DNA from: Przewalskia tangutica
Lineage: Eukaryota; Streptophyta; Magnoliopsida; Solanales; Solanaceae
Assembly (NCBI GenBank): GCA_029844215.1
Contig: CM056740.1
Span: forward strand, 21,123,873 to 21,187,872
Direction of reading: 5' to 3'
DNA: 64,000 bases
Position 1 is the first letter of the stretch, and the number at the start of each line of letters is the position of its first letter. The position numbers and the translations under genes are program-made. The notes under the pieces are model-generated. The model was given only the letters and a program-made list of their open reading frames with translations, searched no databases and was not told where the DNA came from. This document shows, in pieces, positions 1 to 12,329 of this stretch.

Positions 1-1492
1 ATAGTTCAAATCAGTTACCTTTTAAAAACCACATGTATTTTCTAACCAACATAAAGCTGTTATAAACAACTTCCCATAAAGCCGTTATAACACTTTATGT
101 TTACACGATCAAATACATTTAGCACGTATCGTCGTCTACCACTACATAGTTCACACATATCATGCTAGAAGAGATAGGAAGAGGTTCACATACCTCGCGA
201 CGAGTATCGACTAATAGCAAAACGCTCAACCGTCGGCTACTCCTTAAGCTAAGCGGTCGCGCCATACGTAGTACTTCCACCTATAAGGCCACAAGGCGCT
301 TTATTAACATTCAGTCGCATCGTAGAACTTTCTCTGAAATTTCGCAGACTCCCCGCAACAGCGTAAATCTCCTCCTCTATCGAGGCGGATACGAAGCCAA
401 CCGGGGTTATACATCTAACGACGGGTACAATTCTTCTCCACCGCACTACTACACAAGTCTCATGTCTGATCCTATGTAATTACTGATTCGATTCGATTCT
501 TGGGCTTAAGTCAAAAGACATTGCCAACTAACTACGTTGAGACTATATATAGTATACTTCAACTATATATTCAAACAACATGTAATTTCCAATTACAATA
601 GAGGACAAGATATTTACCTCGATAAGCCCATAATTATCCAAGTATAAAGTCGATCCTGGGCTATCGTTTAGCTCAACTCCGTGCGCTCAACCCGCTCCAA
701 ACTACCCTTAGAAGTTCTAACCAACTTCTACATACTACTCCAACTAACCATGGAGATTTTCCTTAGGGTTTCGGTTTGGTAGCGGAAGTATAATAGTATT
801 TTACTGGCTTTTCGTATAGGTATAACCTTAGAATACTACAAGGTATAAGGCTAAGGTAATTTGGGCATTATAACAATACTTTGGAGAGTATTTCTACACC
901 ACAAAGGGGTATTATCGAAGCAACAAGGCTAGGGGGTGTATACCCTGCCTACCCCTGAGGGTACTCTCGGCGAGGGGAGGGTACACTCTCGGCTAGCACC
1001 CCTGAGAGGGTGCTCTCGGCGAACTCACACAAGGGGAGGAGAAGGCTCTCAAGACTTAGGCATTTTGGATGAAGAAGTCTTGACCTTAGAGGGTATTTAT
1101 AGCCTGAGCCAAGGCAACCAATGGCAAGATCTAGCCAAGTGCCTGCAAGTGTAGGGCAAGATCTTGCCAAGTGCACACTAGCCAACTAGCACAAAATATC
1201 CTACCAACCCTTGACCAAAATGGCCAACCCAATCGTCCACTTCACCGCCCAAGACGCTTCCATGAGAGGGTGCCAAGTGGCGCCCTCTTGTTGGTCCACA
1301 ATGTTTCGTCTCGGAAAAATCCGCAAAAATTAAAAATGACATAGCGGAAATTCCCTACGAAAGTCGTGAAAGCGTTTCGTCGAAAACGACTCTAATCGGG
1401 TGTTATGCACAAAATTTAATTCGCCAAGCCAACTTCACAAGTTCAAATTTTTCTCGTCGCCTTACGTACATACTCGGAAATACGGTATAACA
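1..1492 (-). repeat. 3' LTR of element A, truncated by window start
   Basis: This matches the part of the A 5' LTR from about 5911 to 7438 nearly base for base, with small indels. It contains the CATAAAG/GTTATAAC repeat block near 48-105, the AG|GTATGTG motif (displayed as CACATACCTCGCG near 188), a TATA box and the conserved U3 palindrome at 1266-1287. It ends in TATAACA at 1492. No gene is present; short open frames here are chance. Confidence 0.9.
1094..1101 (-). promoter_or_regulatory. TATA box of element A 3' LTR
   Basis: TATTTATA on the display strand reads TATAAATA on the element's sense strand, about 390 bp from the LTR edge. The same motif at the same offset recurs in the LTRs of E, H, K and J. 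Transcription would start about 30 bp further on, leaving most of the LTR as transcribed leader. Confidence 0.6.
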
Positions 1493-3099
1493 TTCTCCTC
1501 GCCAGAAACATTCGTCGAATGTTCCTTCTAATCTCAAAACAACGTCGCCGAAGATAGTCTTCACTACTACCCTTACGAGAACCAACCTGCCACATCAGGC
1601 CACAAAAACACCCGCGCACAAAAAAAACTTACATCAAATTCCACGAGGAAAACACCTCTCACATTTTGTCACTTTTTCGCGAGCCTTGCTACGACCCAAC
1701 AAATGGTACCGGGAACAACTGCGATCCTCGAGGATGTCGTACACTCCTGTACCACGAACTCTTTCTCATAACTTACCACATTTACGATCGCCGATCTCGA
1801 ACTGGGATTACTATCTCTAACGTGTTCATCATTAACTGTGAATACTCTGGATGGATCTTTGATACTTTCCCGAACATAACAATACGAAAGACCGGACGTC
1901 CTTCCTCCTAAGTCGGACGGCAAATGCTAACATATAGGCAACCTGGCCTATTCTTCCCATGAACCCACAAAGGCCCAAAGTAACTCGGGCTAAGTTCCTT
2001 AGTTTTCCAAACTCGTCATACCCAACTCGGGGTGGTACTTTCAAGAAGACCGACCGTCAACCTGAACTCTAAGCGTCGTCGCCGATTATCCGCACAATAT
2101 CTCTGAGCTGCCAGAACCTCTTCTAGACAAGCTTCTCACTATCCACAGTCTGCTGGAACAAACCTGAACCAACTATCTGAACCTTGCCAACATCGAACCA
2201 ATCGGCCGTGACTTACACTTCCGCCCTACAAGGCTTCAGAAGGCGACATCCGACCACTACAATGGTAGCCTAAACGCTACCTCATCAGGAGACAACAATC
2301 CCCACAACTATCCCTGAAATCCAAACAACGGCGAGGTGAATGTGATTACGAGACTCACGAGTTCCTATCCTTGCACGGTAAAACTTTTAGAAAACGAAAA
2401 TAGCCTGACACGGGCTTCACTGCGACATAAGGTGAAGGTAGGCACCCGTGCAGCCTTACAACCTTTCGGATAACTCAACACGCAGTAAACGGTCGACCGA
2501 GAAGAACACGATGGGCTGCCCCCATCGGCGACCACGGGTCGACGCGTCCACGAACTCGTCTGTTGGTTAACTAAACTTGGGCCTAACACCCTCGTGACCT
2601 ACCACAGGCGGGACCACAAATGACCCGCGCCCAAAAAGGCCGCGGGTTGACCCGCATCGCGCCTCAATCCGACCGTCAGCGAGCACAACACTAGTTCCGA
2701 TCCGAACGGTCTCACAATCACGTTACGAAAACCTGGCGGTCTTAGCTCAACTACCCCTTTCATTCCGCGCACTTACTGGGACCTATCCCAAACATAACTC
2801 ACGTGCACTATGCACTTCCGATAAGGATCAAACATAACACTACACCTTTACTCGAGATGGCCTTACCTCTAAGGTCTTTACGTAAAACATTCTAAGGCTC
2901 ACCTTATCTATCCCCCAAAATCTTACTTGGTTAAACAACCATAATCTAATCGCGACTAACACCTTTGCTATCGAACATAGCACTTAAGGTATACTCACCT
3001 TATCACACATAGAGGTTAAAGATATATCTATATCTCCGCTTCACTCCTTAGTTGTTCTAATCAAACACCTTGCCGTGAGCGTAGCTAGGAAGATGACGA
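1493..3099 (-). other. Non-coding interior of element A (polypurine-tract side)
   Basis: This is the interior between the 3' LTR and the gag remnant. It opens with a degraded polypurine tract (1493-1506) and the perfect inverted repeat AACATTCG-T-CGAATGTT at 1507-1523. The rest aligns with the corresponding parts of B, E, J and K, for example the block around 2480-2600. I see no protease, reverse transcriptase or integrase motif in any frame. Confidence 0.65.
1507..1523 (-). other. Polypurine-tract-proximal inverted repeat (A)
   Basis: The arms AACATTCG and CGAATGTT are perfectly complementary with a 1-base spacer. The same arms occur at the same place in B, E, G, H, J and K, with spacers of 1-4 bases. 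Confidence 0.75.
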
Positions 3100-3778
3100 A
3101 CTACCCACCGATCTGAGGGCTAAGTCCTCCTACAAGGACACTCTATCGACATCAGACCACGGCGGTCGTAGGTACAACAAGTACCAACTAAAGACGACAT
3201 TCCCGGGATGGCGTGCATCGCAATGAACCGGAAGCCACAGGTTCGACCAACTCCTGCGTACTCCAAACGTCCCGATATCCGTGGAAGACCACTCTGCCCG
3301 GGCGGAGGTGCATATCTAATCTCTTTGGTGAGGCGGCTCGCCTTGAAAGTTACTAAAGGACCTTGCCGCTCGGCCCTCTTCTCGCTTTGTTAACGTCGAT
3401 CTCTCGTTTCTCGGCTGCTGCGCATAAGCCCGACCAGGCCATGCCCAAGCCTAGCGAAGAATTACTCTTTGCACAACCCTCTTAGATAGTCATCAAGACT
3501 CGCGGTACATTGGTATACACTCTAGTAGCCAAATCTATAGCTAATGTGGTCGCTTCTTTGCAATCTAAATTCTCTGTTCGTGCGTGGGCGAAGGTTCAAA
3601 TGTCATGGCGCATGAGAACCGCCGCCGTGCTAAACTCTGCTGGGGCTAGTGACGTCGCAAAACTCCCGAATGAAGCACTACCTAGGTAATGATTGGGCTG
3701 TGCCCTCGCCACCTCTGAACTCTACTCGCGGCTCCTCCGGTGCCTTGCCTCACAGGCTCGGGTTGCCTACGCGGGCAT
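3100..3778 (-). pseudogene. gag remnant of element A (core deleted)
   Basis: A broken Gag, the structural capsid/nucleocapsid protein of Ty3/gypsy elements. The start codon is the ATG at 3778-3776, in the same context as the Gag starts of D, E, J and K. A stop follows after three codons, so it cannot be expressed as it stands. The 3500-3780 part matches the N-terminal Gag of E. The next recognisable part is the C-terminal linker and a decayed zinc-finger region near 3165-3215. The retrotransposon-gag core seen in J and K is missing, as in E. Many frameshifts coincide with CG-for-CAG/CTG differences and some may be sequence error. Confidence 0.6.
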
Positions 3779-3886
3779 AACGATAAGGAAAGAATTTCGT
3801 CGAGGGTCCAACTTACAACACGGCTCTAAGGCACGATCTCGGAGTGAGAAGAATAGAAACCAATCCTAAATATCCTATAGCCTCAC

Positions 3887-3919
3887 GATTATTGGTGTGG
3901 TGCACAACACGCGATAATC
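3887..3919 (-). other. Leader hairpin with GTGCAC loop (A)
   Basis: The outer arms are GATTAT/ATAATC. The inner arms GTGTG/CACGC have one imperfect pair, and the loop holds palindromic GTGCAC. It lies about 45 bases inside the primer-binding site. It is equivalent to the hairpins in D, E, G, H, J and K. Confidence 0.65.
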
Positions 3920-3962
3920 AAGACTCTATGGATACGGTGCGTAGACACTTTCAGGATTAATC

Positions 3963-3974
3963 GCTCGATACCAC
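3963..3974 (-). promoter_or_regulatory. Primer-binding site of A (initiator-Met type, damaged)
   Basis: Sense strand TGGTATCGAGC against the intact TGGTATCAGAGC seen in D, K, H and J, which matches the 3' end of initiator methionine tRNA. It directly abuts the 5' LTR. The CAG-to-CG change is of the kind I suspect to be sequence error. Confidence 0.7.
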
Positions 3975-4740
3975 TTTTGTCACGACCGAACTGGGCGTGG
4001 TGGTGCCTACCGGGCACCCTAGTGACACAACATCAGTAATCGGAACATAAAACCTGACATGAAGTAACAAGAAGCGTCTGGATTATCTTTAGAAAACTTT
4101 GCCTTTCGGCATATATAAATAACAACTTTACAAATGAGCAGTTTAATCCTTTTTACAACCACCTTGCGATTACTACGGACCTCTAAGAATGATACGACAA
4201 CAATGGCGGGGACGGGGCCCGCCAAACCCTGAATGTAAACACTTACTACGGGGAACTATACATGATAAGCCTCGGAGAAACGGAGCTTCCACGCTGATCT
4301 GTGATCACGAGAACTAGGATCAACGATGGTGTACCTCAACTGCGGCATGAACGCGGCCCGAAGGAGGTCGATCTGAAAGTGCGAGTATGTGAAACTAAAA
4401 AAATCGTAATTGAAATCATAATAGTCTATAAAGCGGGAGACATGTATGATAGCAAACTACGATTCACAATAAATAAGCGATCGTGTCACGTCGAGGACTC
4501 ACGCCCTCAAAGTCATCACTCAAATATAACTATGGGTCTCGGGCCCATAACATCAATCATGCGTGGAATACCTTCCGCCGGCTGGCGATCTATGATAGAA
4601 AAGCACAAGGAATACACATGATCACGGGTCCACGTGTCCAAATAAAACCGTCTGAGGGTAAATGCGAAGGCATAGCCGACTACTAACACCAGCAGTACCA
4701 ACAAGGTCATGAATCGTATCATAAGATCTGTCTAGACCGT

Positions 4741-5060
4741 CACATGATCAAAGGCCGCCACTTGCGCAGATGCTCGATGTCGCGTCTAGTCCTGGAACTT
4801 CCGCGACTCCGCGTAGGCCAATCTCATCGGCCGCGTAGGCATTCCCGCATCGAGGTAGCTACTCCGGCGTCGTCACGGACTTTCGAGTCCGCGTGGCCCT
4901 GAGGACCGCGTGCCCGTAAAGGACGCATACTAACTGGAACTCGTAGCTCGCGCAGGCCCCGGGACCGCGTGAGGTATCTCGAATCATAGGTCCATCGACC
5001 GCTGAGTCTACCCGCGTCGGAGGCAGCTTAACCCCCGGAATCATCTCAAGAGATGAATGC
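4741..5060 (-). repeat. Degenerate tandem array in the A LTR slot
   Basis: Irregular GC-rich repeats built around CCGCGTGAGGCATTC / CCGCGTAGGC motifs. The array lies about 760-1080 bp from the primer-site end of the LTR. That is the slot occupied by other, unrelated arrays in B, E, F, G, J and K, and by a similar one in D. Confidence 0.6.
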
Positions 5061-5418
5061 CACAATACTATCATAACGACTGATAGTTAATAAGCACAAT
5101 CAAGGGAAACCCCCTTTACGCAACCATCACAAGATACTAACACACGTAGCATCCTAACACGTTTACTTATCAAAGCAACAAGAAAGTATTACAAGACTAT
5201 CACAAACCAACACAATCAAGTTGTTCACACAAGGTACTTTCTACTATACGATTAACAAGATCGGGTTTTATCCCCAAAGTACTTTATACATTAAATCTTT
5301 AAAAGATACGTTACTCACAAAGAAACCATCAATACCCGTAGTATATGAACATGAGTGATTATCTTTTTAAAGTAACTCAATTACTCCTCTATGTAAAATC
5401 AAGTAGTAACATTCTTTT

Positions 5419-5490
5419 CCAATGTTCAAGTTTGCCTAATTTCCAATGTTCAAGTTTGCCTAATTTCCAATGTTCAAGTTTCTCATTTTA
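5419..5490. repeat. 24-bp tandem repeat, three units
   Basis: CCAATGTTCAAGTTTGCCTA begins at 5419, 5443 and 5467. It is present as a single unit in the related LTRs of J and K, so this is a local expansion. Confidence 0.85.
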
Positions 5491-7034
5491 GAACGGTTTC
5501 GTAGTTCATAGTCTTATTCATTTAAGAATATAGTTCTCCTTTAAACAATCTGAGAAACCTAAGCCCTATATGTGAGTAGGATATTCTTGTTTATAATAAT
5601 CTTATTACAGCAGCCATGATCTAGGAAATATCATTTTGTCTCATCTTAGCTTCTATGCGGATGGAAGTTTCTCTTGGTTTTAAAAATACTTAATTAGTCA
5701 AAACATTTCCTTTTATTAACGCAGCGATGGTTTGTCGATACACATTACGATTTCAAATCGATAAAACATTCTTAAGCCGTTATACCTAACTTCCCATACA
5801 GCCAGTATAACTCTTAAGTTTTCAAACACCAAGTATTACTTCTCCTTTCAAAATGATTCAATAATCTTTTGAAATACTTCAAGTTCTTTATTAACATATA
5901 ACAAGCGGTTATAGTTCAAATCGATTACCTTTTAAAAACCACATGTATTTTCTAACCAACATAAAAAGTTATAAACAACTTCCCATAAAGCCGTTATAAC
6001 ACTTTATGTTTACACTATCAAATACATTTAGCACGTATGCGTCTACCGTACTACATAGTTCACACATATCATGCTAGAAGAGATAGGAAGAGGTTCACAT
6101 ACCTCGCGACGAGTATCGACTAATAGCAAAACGCTCAACCGTCGGCTACTCCTTAAGCTAAGCGGATCGCGCCATACGTAGTACTTCCACCTATAAGGCC
6201 ACAGTGGCGCTTATTAACATTCAGTCGCATCGTAGAACTTTCTCTGAAATTTCGTGACACCTCCCCGCAACAGCGTAAATCTCCTCCTCTATCGAGGCCG
6301 GATACCAAGCCAACCAGCGGGGGGGGGGGTATACGTATAACCCAAAAGGGTACAATTCTTCTCCACCGCACTACTACACAAGTCTCATGTCTGATACCTA
6401 TGTAATTACAGTTGATTCGATTCTTGAGCTTAAGTCAAAAGACATTGCCAACTAACTACGTTCGAGACTATATATAGTATACTTCAACTATATATTCAAA
6501 CAACATGTAATTTCCAATTACAATAGAGGACAAGATATTTACCTCGATAAGCCCATAATTATCCAAGTATAAAGTCGATCCCGGCTATCGTTTAGCTCCA
6601 ACTCCGTGCGCTCCAACCCGCTCCAAACTACCCTTAGAAGTTCTAACCAACTTCTACATACTACTCCAACTAACCATGGAGATTTTCCTGTGGTTTCGGT
6701 TTGGTGACCGACTAAGTATAATAGTATTTTCTGGCTTTTCAGATAGGTATAACCTTAGAATACTACAAGGTATAAGGCTAAGGTAATTTGGGCATTATAA
6801 CAATACTTTGGAGAGTATTTCTACACCACAAAGGGGTATTATACAAAGCAACAAGGCTAGGGGGTGTATACCCTCGGCCTACTCCCACAAGGGGTACTCT
6901 CGCCAAGGGGAGGGTACACTCGGCTAGCACCCCTAGAGGGGGGGGGTGCTCTCGGCCGAACTCACACAAGGGGAGGGAGAAGGCTCTCAAGACTTAGGCA
7001 TTTTTGGATGAAGAAGTCTTCAACCTTAGAGGGG

Positions 7035-7042
7035 TATTTATA
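7035..7042 (-). promoter_or_regulatory. TATA box of element A 5' LTR
   Basis: TATAAATA on the sense strand, about 400 bp from the LTR start. It is followed by the conserved GAAGACTTCTTCATCC-like start region. Confidence 0.6.
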
Positions 7043-7438
7043 GCACAAGCCAAGGCCAACCAATGGCCAAGATCTAGCCAAGTGCCTAGCAAGTGTAGGG
7101 CCAAGATCTTGCCAAGTGCACACTAGCCAACTAGCACAAAATATCCTACCAACCCTTGACCAAAATGGCCAACCCAATCGTCCACTTCACCGCCCAAGAC
7201 GCCTTCCAATGAGAGGTGCCAAGTGGCGCCTCTTGTTGGTCCACATTTTTTCGTATCTCTGAAAAATCCGCAAAAATTAAAAATGACATAGCCGAAATTC
7301 CCTACGAAAGTCGTGAAAACGTTTCGCCGAAAACGACTCTAATCCGTGTTATGCACAAAATTTAATTCGCCAAGCCAACTTCACAAGTTCAAATTTTTCA
7401 CGCACGCCCCACGCATATACTCGAAATACGGTATAACA

Positions 7439-7831
7439 ACCTTCGGGGGCCGTTCATGCCGCAGTGTAGGTACTCCTACTGTTGATCCCCGTTCTTAGGA
7501 TCACCGTATCAGCATTTGGGAAAGCTCCATTTCTCCGGAGGCTTAGCATTTTGGTATGGTCCCCCGTTGTAGGTATTTGCATTCAGGTATGGCGCCCCGC
7601 CCCGCCATTTTTGTTATAAACTCTTAGAGGTCTGTAGTCCTGTTGTAAAGTTGGGATGTAACTGTTCATTTTGGGTATTTATATATATGCCGAAAGGCAA
7701 CTTTTCCCCAGAAACTGTGTCTCATTTATATTGTTTCATGTCTTGTTTATATTCCGTTGATATCTCTGATGTATGACTACTTGGGTGTCCGGGTAAGGCA
7801 CCAGTCACGGGCCCCGGAACGGGTCGTGACA
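7439..7831 (+). repeat. 3' LTR fragment of element C
   Basis: The last 393 bp of a forward LTR, homologous to the ends of the B and E LTRs (GTTCATGCCGCAG, GGTAAGGCACCAGTCACGG, GGGTCGTGACA). The rest of C lies left of element A and outside the window. It ends at 7831. The next base resumes the interior of B, and the right target-site copy would be ATCAC, since the intact D interior reads the same block without a break. Confidence 0.8.
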
Positions 7832-8668
7832 ATCACCTTCTGCAGTTATGCGCCCAGCAGAGCAAGATTTGATTAGAGCGGCAAAGGGAAAGTGAGGCAG
7901 TAGTTACACGGAGATCTTCAGCCTTAAGAGACTTGTTTAGGTCGTTATGGTAGATTCATGTGGAGTGCTATGTTCGGTTAACATGGTGTAAGTTGTGATA
8001 AATCCATGGGTAGTGTGAGATGGAAGTAGTAGCTTTCATGACGTGAACTGGTAAGATTGTTCCGGATCGGGGAACGAGAGTTTAGTACGAAGTGGGTCGG
8101 GTTGAGGCCATTTCGCGAGTCAACCCACAGCCCGGAATGTGGTGGGGTCAGTTTGAGGTGGTCCCGCTAGATGATAGGGTCACGAGGGTGTTAAGCCCAA
8201 GTTTAGGTAACCGTTGTACGAGTTCGTGGACGCGTTCGACCAGATCGGATCGTGAAGGCCGGAAGGGCCTTAAAGGAATTTGAGGCTAGAAAATGACCAA
8301 GTTGGAGGTAGTGACTCCAAGGTTTTGGAACCGGCGATGGTCGAGTGCAGACGTGTACTAGAGAGAGTTCGGGTGTACGAGAAGGGTATGACGAGTAAGG
8401 AAAGGAGTGAACGTGTGTTAACAGAATAAAATAGATCATTTTGTTGTGAAGTGAAGATGCGAAGGGAGTATCCTTTAGACCATAGGTGGAAGCTTTTGTA
8501 ATGTTAGAGGTGATTTCTCGTTGGCTTGGATTTGAGTTGGTGCGCGTGTGTTGTATTATGGCAATATGGGGCATAGTTGGTTTCGTAAGTATAGTAGTGA
8601 AGACTATACCGGCGCATGTACGATTGGAGACTTAGAAGGAACATTCGACGAATGTTTCTAAGGAAGAA
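7832..8668 (+). other. Interior of element B (3' part, non-coding)
   Basis: A forward interior segment between the C insertion and the B 3' LTR. It aligns with the non-coding interior of D (reverse complement of about 12050-12230), of J and of K. It ends with the AACATTCG/CGAATGTT inverted repeat (8640-8656) and the purine run AAGGAAGAA before the LTR. I find no reverse transcriptase or integrase motif. Gag of B would lie to the left and is not in the window. Confidence 0.7.
8640..8656 (+). other. Polypurine-tract-proximal inverted repeat (B)
   Basis: AACATTCG-A-CGAATGTT, perfect 8-base arms, 12 bases before the 3' LTR of B. Confidence 0.75.
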
Positions 8669-11600
8669 TGTTACACCCGTAGTTCCACGGTATGTATACG
8701 AGGACGCACGTCTGAGAATCTGACATAAGAAATTGGAAAGGAAGAAAGATGTGATTTTTCGACTAAAAGTTTCCGGATTTTGTGAAGGAAAATGTTCGTT
8801 AAAGGGAATTGGATTCCCAGATTTGGTATTTGGACTTTTGGAATATTTGAGAATTATGAAATTTTATTTCCGAATTGGTCACGTGGGCCCACGAAAATTT
8901 ACGATTTTGTGGGCCCACTTTATTTTCGGATTTTTGGCATTACGGATATTTTCGGAAGATGAAATATTTTGGACGAGTACGGGGGAGACACGTGTCACCC
9001 TCGTGTGGCCATGTTGGCCGAATTGGAGAAGGACAAGTGAGACGTTTTTTTGGTGGACAAGTGGCCCATTTTGTGCGCCACTTGTCCCATTTTTGTGGTA
9101 GCCAAATGGTTGGCCAACTACCCACACACATGTACCCCATCCTCACCATCCACTTGCCTAGATCTTGGCCATTGATTTCCCGATAAATACCCCTTGTGTG
9201 CAAGACTTTATTTCATCCACATTAGAAAGTTTCCAAGGCAAAAAATTTCCCTCCCTCCCTTAGTGAGTTCTCGTCCAAACACCCCCCCACCTTGAGTAGA
9301 ATTCTTCAAGTATTGTTGTTATTCCAAATACTTTAGCCTAAATCCCTTGTGGTATTCCAAAGAAATCCCAACATAAGAGCCCGGAAATACTACTTTATTC
9401 CATAGTCGCAAAATGAAGCCCTAGAAAAATCTTCATAGCTTAGATGAAGTGTTAAGAGAAGTTGTTTAGAAACTTCTAAGGGTTGCTTGGAGCAGGTTGG
9501 AGCGTTAGGAATTGGAGCTAAACGTTGCTCAGGATCGACTTATATCTTGGATAATTTTGGGCTTATCGAGGTAATTATCTTTGTCCCCCTATTGTAATTG
9601 GATATTACATGTTGTAGTAATGTATAGTTGAGTATACTATATGTAGAATGAATATGGATAAGAATTGAACTGTATTTACATTGGACTGTATTTACAGTAG
9701 ACTTGTAGTATTATTGTGGGGCAGTGTTGTACACGTCCGGTTAGACGTGTAACCCCTGCAGAGTTGTTGGCTTAGTAGGCCTTGATAGAGGAGATTTATG
9801 TTACTGGGAGGTGCTGCCGAATTTTCCGTAGAATAAGGAATCTTGTATTTAGAATATTCTACGAAGAGATCTAGAAGTTGATAGACATTTTATGGCCATT
9901 ATAGGTGGAAGTACTACGAGTAGCGTATTCTACTTGAAGGGTGGAAAAGGCTAGCAGAGTGATAGTACTTTGGAGCGTTTTGCTAATTGTCGATAATCGT
10001 CGCGAGGTATGTGAACCTCTTCCTATCTTTTCTAGCATGATTGTGTGAACTATGTAGTACGGTAGACGTACGTGTGCTAAACGAATTTGATTGGTTTAAA
10101 ACATAAAGTGTTATAACGACTTTATGGGAAGTTTGTTATAACAACTTTATGTAGGTAAAGAAATGGTCTGTGATTTTTAAAAGATAAGAGACTTGACTTA
10201 TAAATGACTTGATGTGAAATATTAAGGACTTGGTTTGTGTTAAAAAGTTGTGAAACCGCATTTATGATAAATGGGTAATTGAGTTTTAAAAGGAATAATT
10301 TATATTGATTTCGGAAATGAGAATAAGTATCGAACAAACCATCGCAGTTAATAAAGGAAAATGTATTGACAAATAATTAATTATATTAAAACCAGTAGAA
10401 ACCTCCATCTGCATAGAAGCTAAGATAAGACAAAATTGTATTACATTTCCTAGATCATGGCTGCTTTAATAAGATCATTAATAACAAGTATTGATTTTTC
10501 TTAAATTCCAAAGTAAGGAACTTGTTTTCTAAAAGAAATTAGACTTGAGGAATTTGAAGTGTTTTGGTTTAAAAGAAAGGCATGGTTTTGTCTTAAATTG
10601 GTTTAAAACATAAAGTGTTATAACATCTTTATGGGAAGTTAGTTATAACGGCTTTATGAAAACAAAAGGATGGTTTTATTATTAGATTTAAAATGGTAAC
10701 TGGACTTTAAAGGGAGAAATGATTTGGTTTAAAAAGAAAGTATGAAAATTGTTTTGGTTTACTTACAAAGACAGTTACTCTATTTTTGATACTACGGGTA
10801 TCGTGTGACTTTGTGTGAAAGAAATGGATCTTTTAAAGAGTTAAAATACGTAGTACCTTGGGGTTAAAACCCGGATTTGTATTCATAAAAAGAATGTCTA
10901 AAAGTATGTTGAACTTGCCTATGCTTGTGGTGATAGTTTTTGTTGTGCAAGTGTTGTGTTTCTGTGCTACCCGTCTCTCGTTGGAGGGCCGGCTATCTGG
11001 TTGATTGATGGACATACTGACACGATGGGTGGCCCACGGGTATGTTTCCACTATATCGATCCTTTTGGACATACTGACACGATGGGTGGCCCACGGGTAT
11101 GCTTCCATTAGGAGTGTTATTCTGTTATTTGCTTTGGACATACTGACACGATGGGTGGCCCACGAGTATGCTTCCACTATGATTGTTATCTTGTTATTTC
11201 CTTTTGGACATACTGACACGATGGGTGGCCCACGTATGCTTCCATTAAGTGTTATTCGTTATTTGCTTTGGACATACCGACACGATGGGTGCCCACGAGT
11301 ATCTTCCATTATGATTGTTATCTTGTTATTTCCTTGGACATACCGACACGATGGGTGGCCCACTGTATGCTTCCATTAGGATGGTTCCATGGCCATGCTT
11401 ATACCGAGGTAAGATCTTTTCAGCACGGCCGTCATGCGAGTTAAATTCGGGTTATATTTGAGTGATGACTTTACGGGCGTGAGTCCCTGACTTGACATGA
11501 CTGCTAATATATATTGTGAACTGTAGTTTGGTTATCATACATGTCTCTTATTTTATATAGACTATTATGATTTCATTTACTGATTTTCGATTTCACATAC

Positions 11601-12031
11601 TTGGTACTGCTGCATCGACCTCCTTCTGGCCGCGTTCATGCCGCAGTAGAGGTACACTGCTATTGATCCTCGCCATAGGATCACAAGCCAAAGATTGGGA
11701 AGCTCCGTTTCTCCGGAGGCTTATCTTTTGGTATGATTCCCTGAGTTTGTAGGTTCTTGTACATTCAGGGGTATGGTAGGGCCCTGTCCCGTCATAGTTG
11801 TTATAAAATTCGTAGAGGTCTGTAGTACTGTTGTGGGCAGGGTTTGTAAGGGATTTAACTGTTCAATTTTGATTTATATATACAGGAAGGTAACCGTTTT
11901 GGTTAGCCTATTGCTTATTTTATGTCTTGTTCATGTTTAAGTTTTTTATTTCCGCTGATTTTCTCTGATGTTGTATCACTAGGGTTCCCGGGGTAAGGCA
12001 CCAGTCGCGGGCCCGAGGTCGGGTCGTGGCA
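8669..12031 (+). repeat. 3' LTR of element B, about 3.36 kb
   Basis: Starts TGTTACACCC after a purine tract and ends GGGTCGTGGCA. The U3 differs from those of A, E, J and K and matches that of D (GTGGGCCCAC blocks at about 8882-8925 and 16795-16835). It includes GACACGTGTC at 8988-8997, a weak TATA (GATAAATACC near 9182), AG|GTATGTG near 10008, the CATAAAG/GTTATAAC block near 10103-10152 and a six-unit tandem array. Open frames inside it are LTR sequence shared with D, not genes. The right target-site copy would be CTTTT. Confidence 0.87.
11011..11390 (+). repeat. Tandem array in the B LTR, six units of 57-70 bp
   Basis: GACATAC(T/C)GACACGATGGGTG recurs at 11011, 11068, 11137, 11207, 11271 and 11337. 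It lies 640-1020 bp from the primer-site end of the LTR, the common array slot. Confidence 0.9.
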
Positions 12032-12329
12032 CTTTTCAACTACCCATGTTTTATAATCACAACGCTAACCGAACATAGAACTCCACATGTATCTACCATA
12101 ACGACCTAAACAAGTCTCTCAAGGGCTGAAGATATCTTTGTAACTACTGCCTCACTTTCCCTTTGTCGCTCTAATAAAATCCTGCTCACGGGCGCATAAC
12201 TCTGACGGTGATGAACCAACACCGATCCCGGCGTCGAGTCGTAACATCCGCGCCACCTGCTCGGACAATTTCTCGCAAATGGCCTGCTGGCCGCAAGCCT
12301 AACAAGCTATCTAAGTAGTACGACACTCC
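12032..12329 (-). other. Interior of element D next to the B insertion
   Basis: Non-coding interior of reverse element D, homologous to 7832-8000 of B read on the other strand. No coding motif seen. Confidence 0.6.

Larger units (their letters stand above)
1..7438 (-). mobile_element. Element A: long-LTR, gag-remnant Ty3/gypsy-type retrotransposon, left end outside window
   Basis: A reverse-oriented LTR retrotransposon. Its right-hand (5') LTR is complete and its left-hand (3') LTR is cut by the window edge. The two LTRs align directly: base 1 matches about 5911. Both end in the display-strand motif ACGGTATAACA. The interior between them is about 2.5 kb, with a degraded primer site next to the right LTR and only gag remnants. 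It sits in the 3' LTR of element C, whose sequence resumes at 7439; the right target-site copy would be ACCTT. The left copy is not visible. It is the youngest layer of the left-hand nest because nothing interrupts it. Confidence 0.88.
3978..7438 (-). repeat. 5' LTR of element A, about 3.46 kb
   Basis: On the display strand it begins TGTCACGACC and ends GGTATAACA, so on the sense strand it starts TGTTATACC and ends TGACA. In sense order it holds a U3 palindrome, TATA box (7035-7042), poly-G/C-rich stretch, AG|GTATGTG motif near 6100, CATAAAG/GTTATAAC block (about 5962-6010), a second block around 5773-5820 (CTTAAG...CTTAAG), a tandem array slot (4741-5060) and a conserved GC-rich end. The run of ten G near 6320 is probably of uncertain length. 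Confidence 0.9.

Noticed and set aside
8733..9101. 122-codon frame in the B LTR, with a relative at 16608-16930 in the D LTR
   Set aside because: It is shared because both are LTR U3 sequence of one subtype. The frame is broken between copies and overlaps the promoter region.
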